This document shows, piece by piece, positions 32,521 through 44,279 of a stretch of DNA of 64,000 nucleotides. The DNA is from Diabrotica undecimpunctata (lineage: Eukaryota > Arthropoda > Insecta > Coleoptera > Chrysomelidae), in contig NC_092807.1 of assembly GCF_040954645.1 (NCBI RefSeq), forward strand, positions 48,677,991-48,741,990. Reading direction: 5' to 3'. Made by a program: the position numbers and the translations under genes. Under the pieces are notes generated by a model. The model saw only the letters and a list, made by a program, of their open reading frames with translations. It was not told the origin of the DNA and made no database searches. Numbering within the stretch: the stretch's first letter is position 1; each line of letters starts with the position of its first letter.

Positions 32521-34766
32521 GTTTTGAGTATTATGAACCTCTGTAATAAAAACCTATATGTTTCCTTTAGTCGATTTTTTGAACTTAATTAGTTATTAAC
32601 AAATTAAGGTCAAAAAACGGAAAATTTTTGCTTTTTTCGTCTATTAGCAAAAAATAAAGCATTTTAAACAAATTTTAGAAGTTACATAAAAACTTTTAAA
32701 ATAGCATTTTCTAACTGTTTCTATCTTTATTTGTTGCTTAGGAAGTTGCAAAATAACTCAAAAATTTTTGTTTTTTAGAAATGTTAATAACTTTTTTGAA
32801 AATAAATTTATAACATTTAAATTGCAAGGAATGCTGTGTCTTATAGTACTTAAAATACGGTCAAAATTTCAAAGTGATCGGTCAATTATTTTAAAAGTTA
32901 TTTTATTTGTTTATCCCAAATTAATGTTTTTTGCAACAATATAAGTCAGAAAATTATAGAGTTTTAGTAATTGTTAGGGTATTTTCTGGAAGAAGAAGGC
33001 TTGTTCTAATATTTACATTAAAAAAAATTAAGAAAATTAATTTTAAATATTGCTAAATAATTTTGCAAAAACATGTCGTTTTTTTGCTTATAAACAATTA
33101 GAATAACTTTTTAACCATTGCCTGTTAAAATATTATTTTTTTATATTTAAAAAGCCTGAATTTTTTCTCAAATTTAAAAGAAAAAATAATTGTACTAAAA
33201 TAATTTGGGACAAAGTTAGCCTATTTTTTTATTTAATTTATTGCAGCTTTGTTTATATCTTCTTATAATATATTCTTCAGTATAGTTTTGAAATATTGTA
33301 AAGATTTCATTTAATTAGCGAAACAAAATGGTCCAACAAAATGGAATGGTCCATTTACTCGACACTGTGGGAGTCCCTTACAACATGTAAAAATTTCATT
33401 TTGTGAATAACATGATCTTTGAATATATATTTGAATACTTGCAATTATTGTAATAAAAAAATTAGATGTATTAGATTAGATTTACTTACAATATTGTAAA
33501 AAATAGATTGTTAAATTTACATAGATAGGATAAAAAAAATATATAAGTAAAATTTGTGGGAAAAGAAATTATTCTAACTTTATTTCTATCATATCAAATT
33601 ATTAATAAATTATTTATAATTTTATTAAAATAGTATACATTAATCAGAAATATTTCTATTTTACATTTAAACTTACCTTAAATATTATAAAAAAAATTAA
33701 ACAAATTAGGTGGTTTAGTTGACAATTTTTTTATTGAACTAATGCATATTCGTAATGTACGCAAAAAGTACATACAAGTTAAAAAAGAAACGTTGAAAAA
33801 CATAAAAAAGGACCAGCAATACAGTTATCAGCTCCTTCCCCCTCCCTTCAGCTTCCACGAGTTTCAAAGTCGGCTGATTTTAAAGAACACATTTTGAAGC
33901 TTTGTGGGCGATTCCTTTAAAAGGAAATATTTTTAAAAGCTATTACATTAAAACTATAAAGTGTATTCTTTCAAATAGCGCTAACTAGATTCCTTAATTG
34001 TTATAAACATAGCTGCTATGAATTAAATAAAAAAAGAGGCTAACTTTGTCCCAAATTATTTTAAGACATTTTTTTTACTTTTGAATTTGTAAAAAAATTC
34101 AGGCTTTTTAAATATAAAAAAATAATATTCTTACAGAAAATGGTTTAAAAGTTATTTGAATTGTTTATAAGCCGAAAATCGACATGTTTTTGCAAAATTA
34201 TTTTGCAATATTTAAAATTAATTTTCTTAATTTTTGTTTAATGTAAATAATAGAACAAGTCTTTTTCTTCCAGAAACTACCCCTACAATTACTAAAACTA
34301 TATAATTTTCTGACTTATATTCTTGCAAAAAAAAATTAATTTGGGATAAACAAATAAAATAACTTTTAAAAAAATAAACTATTTCACCCATCACTTTCAA
34401 ATTTTGATTATATTTTAAGCACTATAAGACACAGCATTTCATAAAATATAAATGTTAAAGGTTTATTTTCAAAAAAGTTATTAACATTTATAAGAAACCA
34501 ACATTTTTTACTTATTTTGCAACTTTCTAAGCAACAAATAAGGATATGAACATTTAGAAAACGCCATTTTGAAAGTTATAAGTATATGACTTATAAGTTT
34601 CTTTTGTTCTAAAATTTGTTTAAAGTGCTTCACTTTTTGCTGATAGACGAAAAAAGCAAAAATGTTTTTTGACCTTAATTATTTAATAACTAATTAACTT
34701 CAAAAAATCGACTGCAGGAAACATATAGGTATTTATTACAGAGGACTATACTACTCAAATACAAAA
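32521..34766. mobile_element. 2.2-kb foldback element with ~750-bp inverted arms
   Basis: 32521-33260 and 34001-34766 are inverted copies along their whole length (for example CCTCTGTAATAAA, GTCGATTTTTTGAA, TGCTGTGTCTTATAGT, TTTATCCCAAATTAAT and AATTTGGGACAAAGTTAGCC on the left all recur reversed on the right). The arms are AT-rich, non-coding and diverged by small indels. The ~740-bp loop between them has no frame and one GC-richer patch (33820-33900). No TSD was found. This is a foldback or long-TIR non-autonomous DNA transposon; an IS630-like gene begins ~20 bp beyond the right arm. Confidence 0.8.
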
Positions 34767-34784
34767 AATACAAAAAAAAATAAT

Positions 34785-35890
34785 TTTAAACCTAACTATC
34801 GTCTACATTTAAATCGGTAACACTATCATCGCTATCGTTTAACTCTATAACTACTCTATGTATAATGTTTTGGAACTATAAGTATTTTTCTCCTAGTTTT
34901 TTTACATGCTCTATACATTTTTTCCAATTATCTGCTGTAATATTATTACATTTGGTTTTAATTAAATCTGCAAGAGGTGAAAATGATTTAGAATTATTAT
35001 TTTTCGTAACATTACTTTTTAATTGAGACCACAACAATTCTATTGGATTCAGTACACAATACTAAGGAGGTAATCTTAATACTTTATGGCCATAACTCCC
35101 AGATAGCCTGTCGATAACATAATTTTTATCACATTTAACTAATTTTAATAGTTCTCTAAGTTGTTTTTTTTTTGTGTAAGAATCCATAAAATATATTTCA
35201 TGTTTTGATAAAAATTTTTCTGTATAAATATTTGATAAAATAGTAATTGCTGCTCAAAGCAATTTTGAAATAAAATACTGTCCATATCTTGATGATAATC
35301 TAAGCGACAATTACTTACACTCTTAGCAGAGAGTAATAAAGCATCTTCTATCCATCCTGATTCTTCTTCATATTTTAAAATACAAATTCTCTTCCCTCTA
35401 CAGGGAGGAGCATTGATGACGCAATTTTTACTACCAACGGTCCAACATTTTTTAACTATATCGTGGGTATGGAACCAAGTTTTATCCAATAATATAAGTT
35501 CTTCCCTTCCCTCCCAAAAGACTTTAGACTCTACAAACAATCGAACTTCACTTTATTAAACGGCTGGATTCCATAGTAGCCTGCCGTTTATTAACTGTTT
35601 TAAACATAAAACCATTAGATTTTAAAAACCTCCAAAAGTAGTATTATGACTCTTGGGGATTATTCCTTTGTTTCTTAATTCACTCAAAAGTTTATTTAAA
35701 GTTGGAGTTATTCACTGAATACATATGATATATTGTTTCCCGTATAGCTGATAAATGAAAATTCGGTAATACTCGATGGGCACCAGAATCCTTTTTTTTT
35801 TTTTTCGTAACCCTGGGCCATCTTTTATAAGTTAGCACACAGTGAATCTGACTTGTGTCAAAAAAACTGTCTTTTGATTACTTCTGATTT
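34785..35890 (-). pseudogene. IS630/Tc1-type (DDE_3) transposase
   Basis: The best frame (35145-35540) reads VESKVFWEGREELILLDKTW, where LLDKTW carries the first catalytic Asp. It continues KKCWTVGS, RGKRICILKYEEESGWI and SNCRLDYHQDMDSILFQNCF, the DYH..M motif typical of this insect group. Downstream, in broken frames, come GHKVLRLPP and CVLNPIELLWSQLKSNVTKN (third acidic residue E). Upstream, FLKSNGFMFKTVNKRQATME is part of the DNA-binding region. Full family length is present but frameshifts and stops disable it. No TIR could be tied to it unless the neighbouring foldback arm belongs to the same element. Confidence 0.75.
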
Positions 35891-36008
35891 AGCCATTTTC
35901 GAAAGAAGACCTAAGAAAAAATATATAATTTTACTTTTTAAGGAATTCCGCTCGGAATTCTGTGTTTTTTATGAATTAATTAATCGGTAAATATGTAAAT
36001 ATGATTAT

Positions 36009-36785
36009 CCTTCCTAATACCGGGTGGGGCGTATTCTCGCCCCTGGTCTAACGTTTTTATTAATATCTGTAATTAAGTTTAATCAATCGCTTTGACGGTT
36101 TAGGACATTGGTAGTTGATGTATTAAGAGCACAAAGAGGTAGTAAAACCCAAAATAATGCGAACAGAAAATTAAATATTCTCGTCGGATTTCGGGCAAAT
36201 GTATTTGGGGCGAGAATTCGATCCACGTGGTATCGAGTGTTTTCACGTTCTACAAATCTGATTTTATCAGTTTAGACGAAAGTTTTGGAAAATGGTTACT
36301 AATGCCTGTACTAATTACTTGCCATGATGTGCAGTTGCATTCTTTACATATTAGCAATTGATTGTACATGATTGTAATGTGTTTCCTTTATCTTTGAAAT
36401 TCCATTCTTGCTATTACACAGTGGGAACTTTTATAATTCCTCTATTAGCATATTTTTGTTTCGATTCTTCGAAGCATTACTTTCTAGTTGAGATTGTCTC
36501 TCTAAGAATTTGTAAAGTGCAATTAGCCCTAAGTAAGTCATATCTGATAACTGCTAAAATTGCCTGTTTATTTGGTGAGTTTCTGAATGTGACTGTCTTG
36601 TTTCTTTGATTTTTAATTTGTTGAATTGGTACTTAACAAAGTATACAGACAATAAAGAGGTAAAAAAATGGTAAAAATATTCAGATACATAGAATCCTTG
36701 CACTTAAAAGTGAACCAAACTACTGGGGCGAGAAGTCGCCCCACCTGGTACTGGTAGTTTTAAAATTCACCCGGTTTTAGGAAGG
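36009..36785. mobile_element. non-autonomous piggyBac-like MITE
   Basis: CCTTCCTAATACCGGGTG (36009-36026) is repeated inverted as CACCCGGTTTTAGGAAGG (36768-36785). Just inside each end, a hairpin GGGGCG...CGCCCC occurs (about 36026 and 36725), and a third partial copy lies at 36210. The right flank is TTAA (36786-36789) and the left is TTAT (36005-36008), consistent with a TTAA target in which one base has mutated. No coding frame is supported inside. Confidence 0.65.
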
Positions 36786-36828
36786 TTAACTAAAGAGTAT
36801 TTTTAACGAGTACTTACCGGTATAAACA

Positions 36829-36960
36829 TTAAGCACGATTTGCATCGTTTGTGAGATGAATATAACCAGAGCGTTTTTCAGGTTCAGACTCGTCTTCGCT
36901 TCCTGAAATAGTGACAGGAATGTACAGGACATCGTCACTAATCATTTCTGTATCACTCAT
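36829..36960 (-). CDS. small acidic ORF, 43 aa, unassigned
   Basis: MSDTEMISDDVLYIPVTISG then EDESEPEKR; the ATG complement is at 36958-36960. Short Asp/Glu-rich leaders like this are common at the N-terminus of piggyBac-type transposases. It lies 44 bp outside a piggyBac-like MITE, but nothing downstream continues it. It may be a leftover first exon (a donor-like GGTAAGT follows at about 36810 on the minus strand) or chance. Confidence 0.25.
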   Translation of the reverse strand: MSDTEMISDDVLYIPVTISGSEDESEPEKRSGYIHLTNDANRA

Positions 36961-37060
36961 AATTATAGTTATTACACTGATTTCTGTTCTAAATAAACGA
37001 CAAAAGAAAGATAAAGTTCTTTTCAAATAAACTTTTTTCTCACAGAAGCGCATCTAGTGA

Positions 37061-38640
37061 TAATTTGATATTAAGTAAACATTATTATTTTAGCTGAATA
37101 AAATTCCAAGAAATTTTCTAATCTCTGTAATAAACACTGGCTTTATGTACTTAGAAATTTGTAATTCTGAATTCCAATTACAAATGCAATTAACTGATTA
37201 AATTTAAATTGGTACACAAAATTATGCTTAAAATTTTATTTACCAATCGTTAACCACCCAAAATTGAAATGCGTACCTGGCTAAACCTACTTTGTATCAT
37301 TTAGTAAAGTAACTTTAAACTTTGGATAGAATTTAAAATGGAACCTAATGTAATGAAAGACTAAGGGCGACAATTAGTTACAGCACTAAGGGAGTACAGT
37401 CATTTTGTACTTGATATCGGCTCAGTCTCTTAATACGTTTTCACGGATATTTTTTTTCAGTGATTTTTACGTGAAATTAATGTTTTTTTCACAATTTTTC
37501 ACATTATACTTGTTTACCCCAGTCAAGAAAAAAATGTCTGAAACAATCTTATACAAGTATTTAGGGTGTTAGGGTAATTATGTGAAGACGTATTTAGGGT
37601 GTTAGGGTAATTACATGAAGACGTACAGCTAATTTTAGTCTGCTAAATTATTATTATTATTATTAAACCATCGTAAAAAGTGACAAAAATAGTTTTTGTC
37701 TATAAAGCGTTTCTTATAAATTTTAGAGAAAAATTGTTCAAATAAAAGTTGTAAATTATAAAAAGTTCTTTAAGGAGGACAAGGAATGAAAAATATTTAC
37801 ATAAAAAACGTGTGGGTCTAACTGTATTTTAAATGTGTATAAAATATTGTGTCGTAAATGTTCTTCTCTTAGTACAAAATAAAATGAATTTTGCTTGACT
37901 TCCCTGTTGTAATGTATTTCTCTGTAAGCTCAAATCTTTGTTAAAGCATTCTCAAATAAATTGCTATGTACTAAACAAATACGATGCTTACGCTGTTACC
38001 TTTGATTTCGAAACAACGATCCGAACCTATTACGCCAAACATCAAATAATTTGTTTTCGATTGCTCAAATAGGAAACGAAATTTTTTTACAAAGGATTTA
38101 AAAGTAAATAAATCTTTAAGTTTTATATCAGTCTTTGATCAGTTTTATTTTGTTTTCGAAGATATATCAATAAAATACACAAAATCTAAAAATAAAGAAT
38201 CTTGTGAAGTTATGTCTTTTTATTGAATTTGTATAACACACTTTTAATGTTAAGTATACACGTGTTTGTTTTTGACTCTTAGCCTATCTCTATTCTGGTG
38301 GTTCAACAAAAAATTAGGTAAAAAATCTGATCTTTTCTAAAATATATATGCACTTCACCACATTCTGTGCTCATGGTTGTGTGCCCTGGATAAGTTCTCA
38401 GATAGTTTATCTTTGAACAAAAAGAAGCATTTTTTGCATCCTGGTGGCATGAAAGAAAAAAAGAAAAAAGCACATCCAAATAATAGCGAGCGAGAAGATC
38501 AAGGAGAACTTAATCCCATTTTTTGTGAATTAACCACCTAAAGTGGAAAAACAATTTTTTATTTATCTTTTTTCGGTGTAAATAAATAGCTTGAATTAAT
38601 TGTATAATTTATTGCACCATATTATCAATGGCAAAAGATA
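37061..38640. other. no gene seen; one short tandem duplication
   Basis: AT-rich with stops in all frames. A 33-bp unit (GTATTTAGGGTGTTAGGGTA onward) occurs twice in tandem at 37557-37622. Confidence 0.55.
37557..37622. repeat. two tandem copies of a 33-bp unit
   Basis: Copies at 37557-37589 and 37590-37622 differ at two positions (ATGTG versus ACATG). Confidence 0.9.
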
Positions 38641-38803
38641 ACCACATGCCATGATGACAGTTAAATTCTCACGTTAGTGATTCCATAGTAAATCATGAGG
38701 AAAAAAACAGGAAAAAAAACCTTATAATACTATCCCGACATAGAAAGTATTTGATCTTACATTTAGTTTACTCTCAATAAACACCAAATTCTGATTTTAT
38801 ATG
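38641..38803 (-). repeat. probable Penelope-like terminal segment, copy 2
   Basis: Inverted copy of 10036-10194. It ends about 40 bp from the left TTAA of the piggyBac element, so the piggyBac landed close to older Penelope debris. Confidence 0.7.
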
Positions 38804-38843
38804 TATGATATTTAACAAACAAATATAAATGATGTATGATTAA

Positions 38844-41127
38844 CCCTAGAACACTAACCATTTGTAAAATTTACGAACGCTGATTATTCTTTTAAGATTT
38901 GGCAACGTTGCATGAATTGTAGAAGCGTAGGTATTGGAGTAGATTCGGTAATCAGTTTGTAGATTCACAGTGTAGTTGCCTTTCCTTGTGCAGTCGTTAA
39001 CCGCAAAATCGCAGTTGCTTCGTATTTTTTATAAAAGGTTAGTGTTACCGTAAGTTTTTTTTTCACAGACAATTTATTTAAAAAATGGCTATAAAATTTG
39101 TCGAAAAAAGACTCTTAACCGAATTAGAATTGGAATTGGAGGCCGAAAAAATATTGATGGGTGAATTAGATGATGGTAACCTGCAATCAAATGACGAAAC
39201 TTCTAGTAATTCAGAAAGTGAAGAGAAAGTGTAAAATTGTGTCAGTTCGTTTAAATCGGAGTATGAGCCAGAATTTTCTGGTGATAAAAGCAGCGATTTT
39301 ATATAAGAGCAGTCCTATAACGAAAAAAAGAAAGCCTAATAACCAGACTACTTCTGTTTCTATGCCTAGCACTTCAGGTAGAGTTCAATATGAGATTTCT
39401 TCTGTGGAAACCGACATCCAGCAAGACCATTTATTTCAGCAAATAATAACTTAGCCTTATCAAAACGAAAAACGTAATAAACTAGTGTGTTTTCAACAAG
39501 TTGAAGAGCAACAAACCGAAAACATTGTGGACGAATCTGAACAACATACTTCCAATTTGACTAGTCTCAAAGGCAAAAATGGTCATAGCTGGTGTACTGT
39601 ATCTAATCTTCTGAAACGTACTACAAAAAGGAATATTTTGCATATTATTCAAGGACCATATAGACTGGCAAAAGATGCTAATACACCATTAGATGTATTT
39701 CAGTGCTTAATAAACGATTTTATGTTAGAAAAAATTCTGTTGCACACCAATATTCAAATCAGAACCAAGTCTAAAAATTAAAGTTTTTAAACATACTAAT
39801 TCTATATGATATTTTCACTCTCTCCTTATATTTTCTGGAGTACAAAAAATATTCATAGTAGAGAGATGTTTGATTGAGAAGATATAACCACAAGAACTGA
39901 AAGAAAAAAAAAATAGATAGGTTTACCCCTATCCGGAAAATATGGAAGGAATTTATTTTTAATTTTAAAGAGTCCTATCGATCAGGTAGCTATGTAACTA
40001 TTGACGAACAGTTATTAGCTTTGAGGGCACAGTGCCCTTTTAGGATGTATATCCCGAATAAGCCGGTCAAGTACGGAATTAAAATTGTGATAACTTGCGA
40101 CGTGGGTACCACGTACATGTTAAACGCACACCCCTACCTCGGCAAACATACGCACACAAATAGAGTCAAGATGTATCTCTAGGAAAATACTATGTTAAAA
40201 GTTGACTGAAACTATTTACGAAAGTTGACCGAAACGTCACAATGGACAAATGGTTCACTATAGTAATCTTTGCAGATAGTCTTTTAAAGCCTGCTTACAA
40301 CCTTGCAATTATTGGTACTTTGCGGCAAAATAAACGGGGGATACCCCTTAAAATGATTAATCTTAAAAATAGTGAAATCGAAAATTCAAGATTTTGCTTT
40401 GACCGAGAGAAGACGTTAATGTCGTATAAATTTGAAAAGAACAAAACCGTTCTACTTTTATCGACAATGCAGGAAGGTTCAGTTGTATATCCAACTACTA
40501 AAAAACTAAAAATAATATTGCGCTATAACTAAACAAAGGGTGGTGTGGATACTTTCGATCAAATATGATGCCACCGAAGTTGCATCCTAAAAACTCGAAG
40601 ATGGCGGCTTTGTATATTCTTTAGTATAATCAACATAGCGTGTATAAACTCTTGGATTATATATAATATTAATTTATCAACAAATAACCATCAACCAATT
40701 ACGAGAAAGGCTTTTATGTTAAATCTACATCAAAAACTCACACGACTATGGCTTGAAAAGCGTTTTGCGATGCCGATTGTGCAACGCTCGGTGAAGCTTC
40801 TGATTGGCGATTTAGTTCAAATTCCTTTGGAAGTGGCTGACCTTAATCAACCTTTTAACAAACGTACTACATGCTACATTTGTCTCTTCAAAAAAAGAAG
40901 AATGACGTCACTTCATTGTAATCACTGTTACCTGTAACGTAGATAAATAATTTTTGAATTTTTTTTGTGAATTTTAGGCATATAAATGTTCCTTTGTTTA
41001 TTTAAAAAATTAATTAAATTTTTACCTTGATTTTTTGTTTTACTTTTTTGGAATTGAAAAAAAAATCGTAAATATTACGAATGATTAGTGTCCACGGGAG
41101 TGTAAAATTAAGGTTAGTGTTCTAGGG
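38844..41127 (+). mobile_element. piggyBac DNA transposon, boundaries resolved
   Basis: CCCTAGAACACTAACC (38844-38859) is perfectly inverted at 41112-41127, and both ends are flanked by TTAA (38840-38843 and 41128-41131), the hallmark target of piggyBac. The right subterminal part (GTGTCCACGGGAGTG) and the left interior contain further ATTTACGA-type repeats in inverse orientation. The element is 2284 bp and contains one broken transposase gene on the plus strand. Confidence 0.92.
39085..40937 (+). pseudogene. piggyBac transposase (DDE_Tnp_1_7)
   Basis: The natural start at 39085 gives MAIKFVEKRLLTELELELEA and an acidic tract ending in a stop at about 39231. Other frames carry LKGKNGHSWCTVSN, then YVTIDEQLLALRAQCPFRMY with IPNKPVKYGIK (first catalytic Asp in DEQL), VITCDVGTTYM (second Asp), LRQNKRGIPLKMIN, YKFEKNKTVLLLSTM and TKGGVDTFDQI (third Asp). 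A C-terminal Cys-rich finger, TCYICLFKKRRMTSLHCNHC, binds TIR DNA in relatives. Several frameshifts and stops inactivate it, but TIR integrity suggests moderate age. Confidence 0.9.
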
Positions 41128-41131
41128 TTAA

Positions 41132-41733
41132 CTTAAATTATAGACTGTGTTCTGCCGTTGTGTGGATGCGTGTGTGATAAACTTGTTTTCCATGAAAACA
41201 AAATAAAAATAAAATCAAATAAAACGTAGAAAAAACTGTTTGTAATATTTATTTTCGTAAAACGTAATTAATTTTCGAAGGGAAGCTATTTTTTTGTGTA
41301 TCGCGGACCGATGCAAATTGTGATTGATTGATTACTAAACTAAATACACATTCTTTGTTTTAAAAGCCAGACTATAAATTTAAATATTATCGGTGTGGTC
41401 TCTTGTGATGTCATTGCTTACAATATAATATTGCGTTTCCCATACATGAAAAATGCCACGTCTACGAGGTTAAATAATGCCATTTCTTAGGCCAGTATCT
41501 ATACCTTTAATATAGTTGCTGAAGCAAATTTTAGACAGCTGTTTACATTTAGCTCTTAGGTGAAAAAATCTAATACAGTCATCATCAGTATGATCATCAG
41601 TACGAGAACAACTTGGAAAAAGTTAAAGTTCTATATTTCTTTAATGGCACAAAGTAAGCAATTCCTATAGAGATAACTTTATAGAATAATTTTGTAGCAA
41701 CTTCAACATCATTAACCATACATACCTGCCAGT
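41132..41733. other. no gene seen
   Basis: AT-rich right flank of piggyBac; it may include the 3' UTR of the minus-strand element that follows. Confidence 0.45.
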
Positions 41734-42317
41734 CTATAGAAGCAAGGAAGTTATTAAGCGCAATGTAATCACCATTCCGAAAATCATTAAACAGTCATCA
41801 TAAACCAACTTATGGCTATTTGTTTCTTTAACATCGAGGTTTAAGCAACATTCATAACCCACATGATGGATGCTAGGATTTACAAGGGGATCACTTGCTT
41901 TTAAGATATTAAGTTCCCTAATATTAGAAAAATCTAAATCCAAAAATATATTACGACTATTGGAAATATTATTATGTTGATACAATGTTAAAAAACCAAA
42001 GGCTTGAGCAATATTCATCGCTGAATGACCTGCAGGACAATGTACCATTACACCAAACTCATCATCGTTATCACCAAAAACATAGATATCCTGTACAATG
42101 TATTGTTGTGTATTGCAGATCTACATTTTCCATAGTTTAACAATGCCAGTTGTATACTTCACGAGGTGATTGTGGAGGTATGTAAACACCACGGACCACA
42201 AACTTGACTTCATTAAGTTGACATAAGATATATATTTGCTCAACCCGATCTTCACGAATAATAATGGTTCGTGATTTTATCTTGTTGTTAACAAACAGTA
42301 GTACACCACCGCCACTC
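41734..42317 (-). pseudogene. LINE endonuclease domain, 3' part
   Basis: LSGGGVLLFVNNKIKSRTII, then VEQIYILCQLNEVKFVVRGV and YIPPQSPREVY: the central strands of an AP-type endonuclease. After a frame change: GHSAMNIAQAFGFLTLYQHN, then RNIFLDLDFSNIRELNILKA and DPLVNPSIHHVGYECCLNL, which correspond to the LDL.FS.......PLV..D.HHP end of the CR1/Jockey type. The 5' continuation lies across the insertion at 43472-43600 (CDGFIIYRCNRFQRTS). Confidence 0.65.
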
Positions 42318-42328
42318 AACTTTGCACT

Positions 42329-43460
42329 TCTTCTTCTTTGTGTGCCGTGCTTGTATTCAAGCGTTGGCTATTGTCATATTGACAAACTGATGAAATTATT
42401 CTCGGTCGGCAGCTAGATGAAACAGTTCCTTGACCGTTCGACCTGTCCACTGTCTAATGTTACGCAGCCAGGACAGTTGTTTTCTTCCAACCCAACGTTT
42501 TCCTACGATTTTGCCCTGAATGATTAACCGGAGTAAGCGATATTTAGGCCCTCTCATTATATGACCGAAGTATTGGACCTTTCTCATTTTGATGATGTTG
42601 ATCAATTCTTGCTCTTTGTGCACGGTCTCTAGCACGCGTTCGTTATATATGTGTGCTGTCCACGGGATTCTGAGCATGCGACGGTAACACCATAACTCAA
42701 ACGCTTCTAATTTGTTAAGATTTTTTTTTTGTTGTCCAGGTTTCACATCCATAAAACAAAGTGGACCAGACGTAGCACTTCAATACTCTTAGACGTGTGG
42801 TCAACGACAGACTTCTACTGCATAATACTTCGATATTAATTTCTTCGACCACCATCCATTTTTTTTTTGCGTTGATTGTTAAGCCCTTTTCAGTGCATTC
42901 GTTGTTTACAGCATTCAACAGGGTTTGAAGATCTTCTAGACTCTCTGCCATTATTGCGGTGTCATCGGCGTATCTGATGCTATTAATAATTTCACCACCG
43001 ATCTTAACACCTTCGCGGCGATTATTTAACGCTATTTCAAAAACTGATTCAGTGTAGCCATTAAACAACATCGGTGACATAACACATCCCTGTCTGACAC
43101 CACGCTTAATAGAAACTTTAGCTGAAACGTCTTCGTCCACCTTAACACAAGCGGTCTGATTGTAGTAAAGATTTTTAAGCAATCTAATGTCATACGTGTC
43201 CAGACCAACTGAGTATAAGCATTGAAATAATAATGTATGTGGTACTCTATCAAAGGCTTTTTCGAAATCTATAAAACATACGTAAATATTTTTCCTAAAC
43301 TCAATGCTCTTTTGTAAGAGTATTCGCATGCAAAAAAGAGCTTCTCGAGTACCCATACCGATTCGGAAACCAAACTGCTCATCACCAGTTATCCCCTCAC
43401 AAAGTTTATATATGCGACAATGCAATATTTTCATAAAAATTTTGAGCGTGTGACTCATTA
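42329..43460 (-). mobile_element. 5'-truncated LINE inserted in the endonuclease gene, 11-bp TSD
   Basis: AACTTTGCACT (42318-42328) and AACTTTACACT (43461-43471) flank the block and differ by one base, an 11-bp target duplication. Removing it joins the two endonuclease halves in the right order. The 3' end on the minus strand is a GAAGAAGAAG tail, the same as in the LINEs at 11.9, 45.4 and 54.0 kb. Its length of 1132 bp shows strong 5' truncation. Confidence 0.85.
42396..43458 (-). pseudogene. reverse transcriptase of the inserted LINE
   Basis: The frame from 43458 reads GDEQFGFRIGMGTREALFCM, then YVCFIDFEKAFDRVPHTLLF (first catalytic Asp), KRGVRQGCVMSPMLFNGYTE and INSIRYADDTAIMAESLEDL (YADD catalytic pair), and ends near LFYGCETWTTKKK. 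A frame change in an A-run (about 42720) then gives LEAFELWCYRRMLRIPWTAH, the thumb and C-terminal part, ending WTGRTVKELFHLAADRE. All palm motifs are intact over 247 codons, so this copy is younger than most. It belongs to the same family as 45412-46528. Confidence 0.85.
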
Positions 43461-43668
43461 AACTTTACACTGGTTCTCTGAAATCTATTACATCTGTAGA
43501 TAATAAAACCATCACATTTAATTTCACAATCAGTTATCAGTCAAGTTACTCTCCACTGAAATTATTATGTTGTACAAGCAGCACGAAATACTTTTCAGGA
43601 CATCGGAAATCTTTGTATATATCAAATGCCTCCAACATTTTGATAAAAAACTGTTAATGGGAAGGATA

Positions 43669-44279
43669 CTAGTTTTTTTGTAGTTTAACTTCACAAACTA
43701 TAGGAACATTACTGCGGTATCTAATGCATAAACTTTTATCGCCAACAGATTTTTTTTTCTTTAGTTCCTTTTTAGCTGCCTTGTAAGCGTCTTGTTCCTT
43801 CTTAGTTTGATCCTTTGATATTCTATAAACAGTACTTCGAAGCTTATTACTAGACTTAACAGTCAATTTCACTGTGTTAGCATTACATATAACTTTGACT
43901 GGTCTAGCTTGATTGTAACTGCACACTTTGCCATGGATAGATTAGAGTTATATTCAGGAATTTTATAAATCATAAGATTTTGAGCTCTATCTATACGTTG
44001 TTGTATTTTGTATGTAATCTTTTCTTTATGACTGGTGATTTCTTCTTCCAGCCTGACAAATCTTCATACATACATAGGAACACTTTTAAATGCATCACGA
44101 CAGGTAGCGTAAAAGTATATAAGTAGACGTTTCTGCAAAATAATTGACCATATCTCGGATGTGGACAAGTCAGAGTATTTTTCTGCAATGTGTATCCTTA
44201 AACGACAACTGTTACATGCTATTATTTGCTTTTCATCAGTACCAAAATCTTGGGAACAAGCGCTACAATTATTGGTCAT
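43669..44279 (-). pseudogene. LINE ORF1 with PHD-like zinc finger
   Basis: From the ATG at 44279: MTNNCSACSQDFGTDEKQII then ACNSCRLRIHIAEKYSDLS, i.e. C-x2-C ... C-x2-C-x4-H in PHD spacing. After a frame change, KKEQDAYKAAKKELKKKK and IRYRSNVPIVCEV close the protein near 43670. ORF1 proteins of some insect LINEs combine such a finger with a coiled, Lys-rich region and act in RNA binding. The middle is broken by stops. Confidence 0.55.

Larger units (their letters stand above)
41734..44279 (-). mobile_element. non-LTR retrotransposon with PHD-type ORF1, interrupted by another LINE
   Basis: Minus-strand order: ORF1 with a Cys-rich PHD-like finger (44279 to 43669), then endonuclease sequence up to 43472. 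The endonuclease resumes only at 42317, after the inserted element 42329-43460, and continues to 41734. The reverse transcriptase expected beyond 41734 is absent or too decayed to see. A PHD-type ORF1 is known in some CR1/Jockey-related LINEs. Confidence 0.65.

Noticed and set aside
37557..37622. Telomere-like TTAGGGTGTTAGGG
   Set aside because: Only two 33-bp units; not a TTAGG or TTAGGG array.
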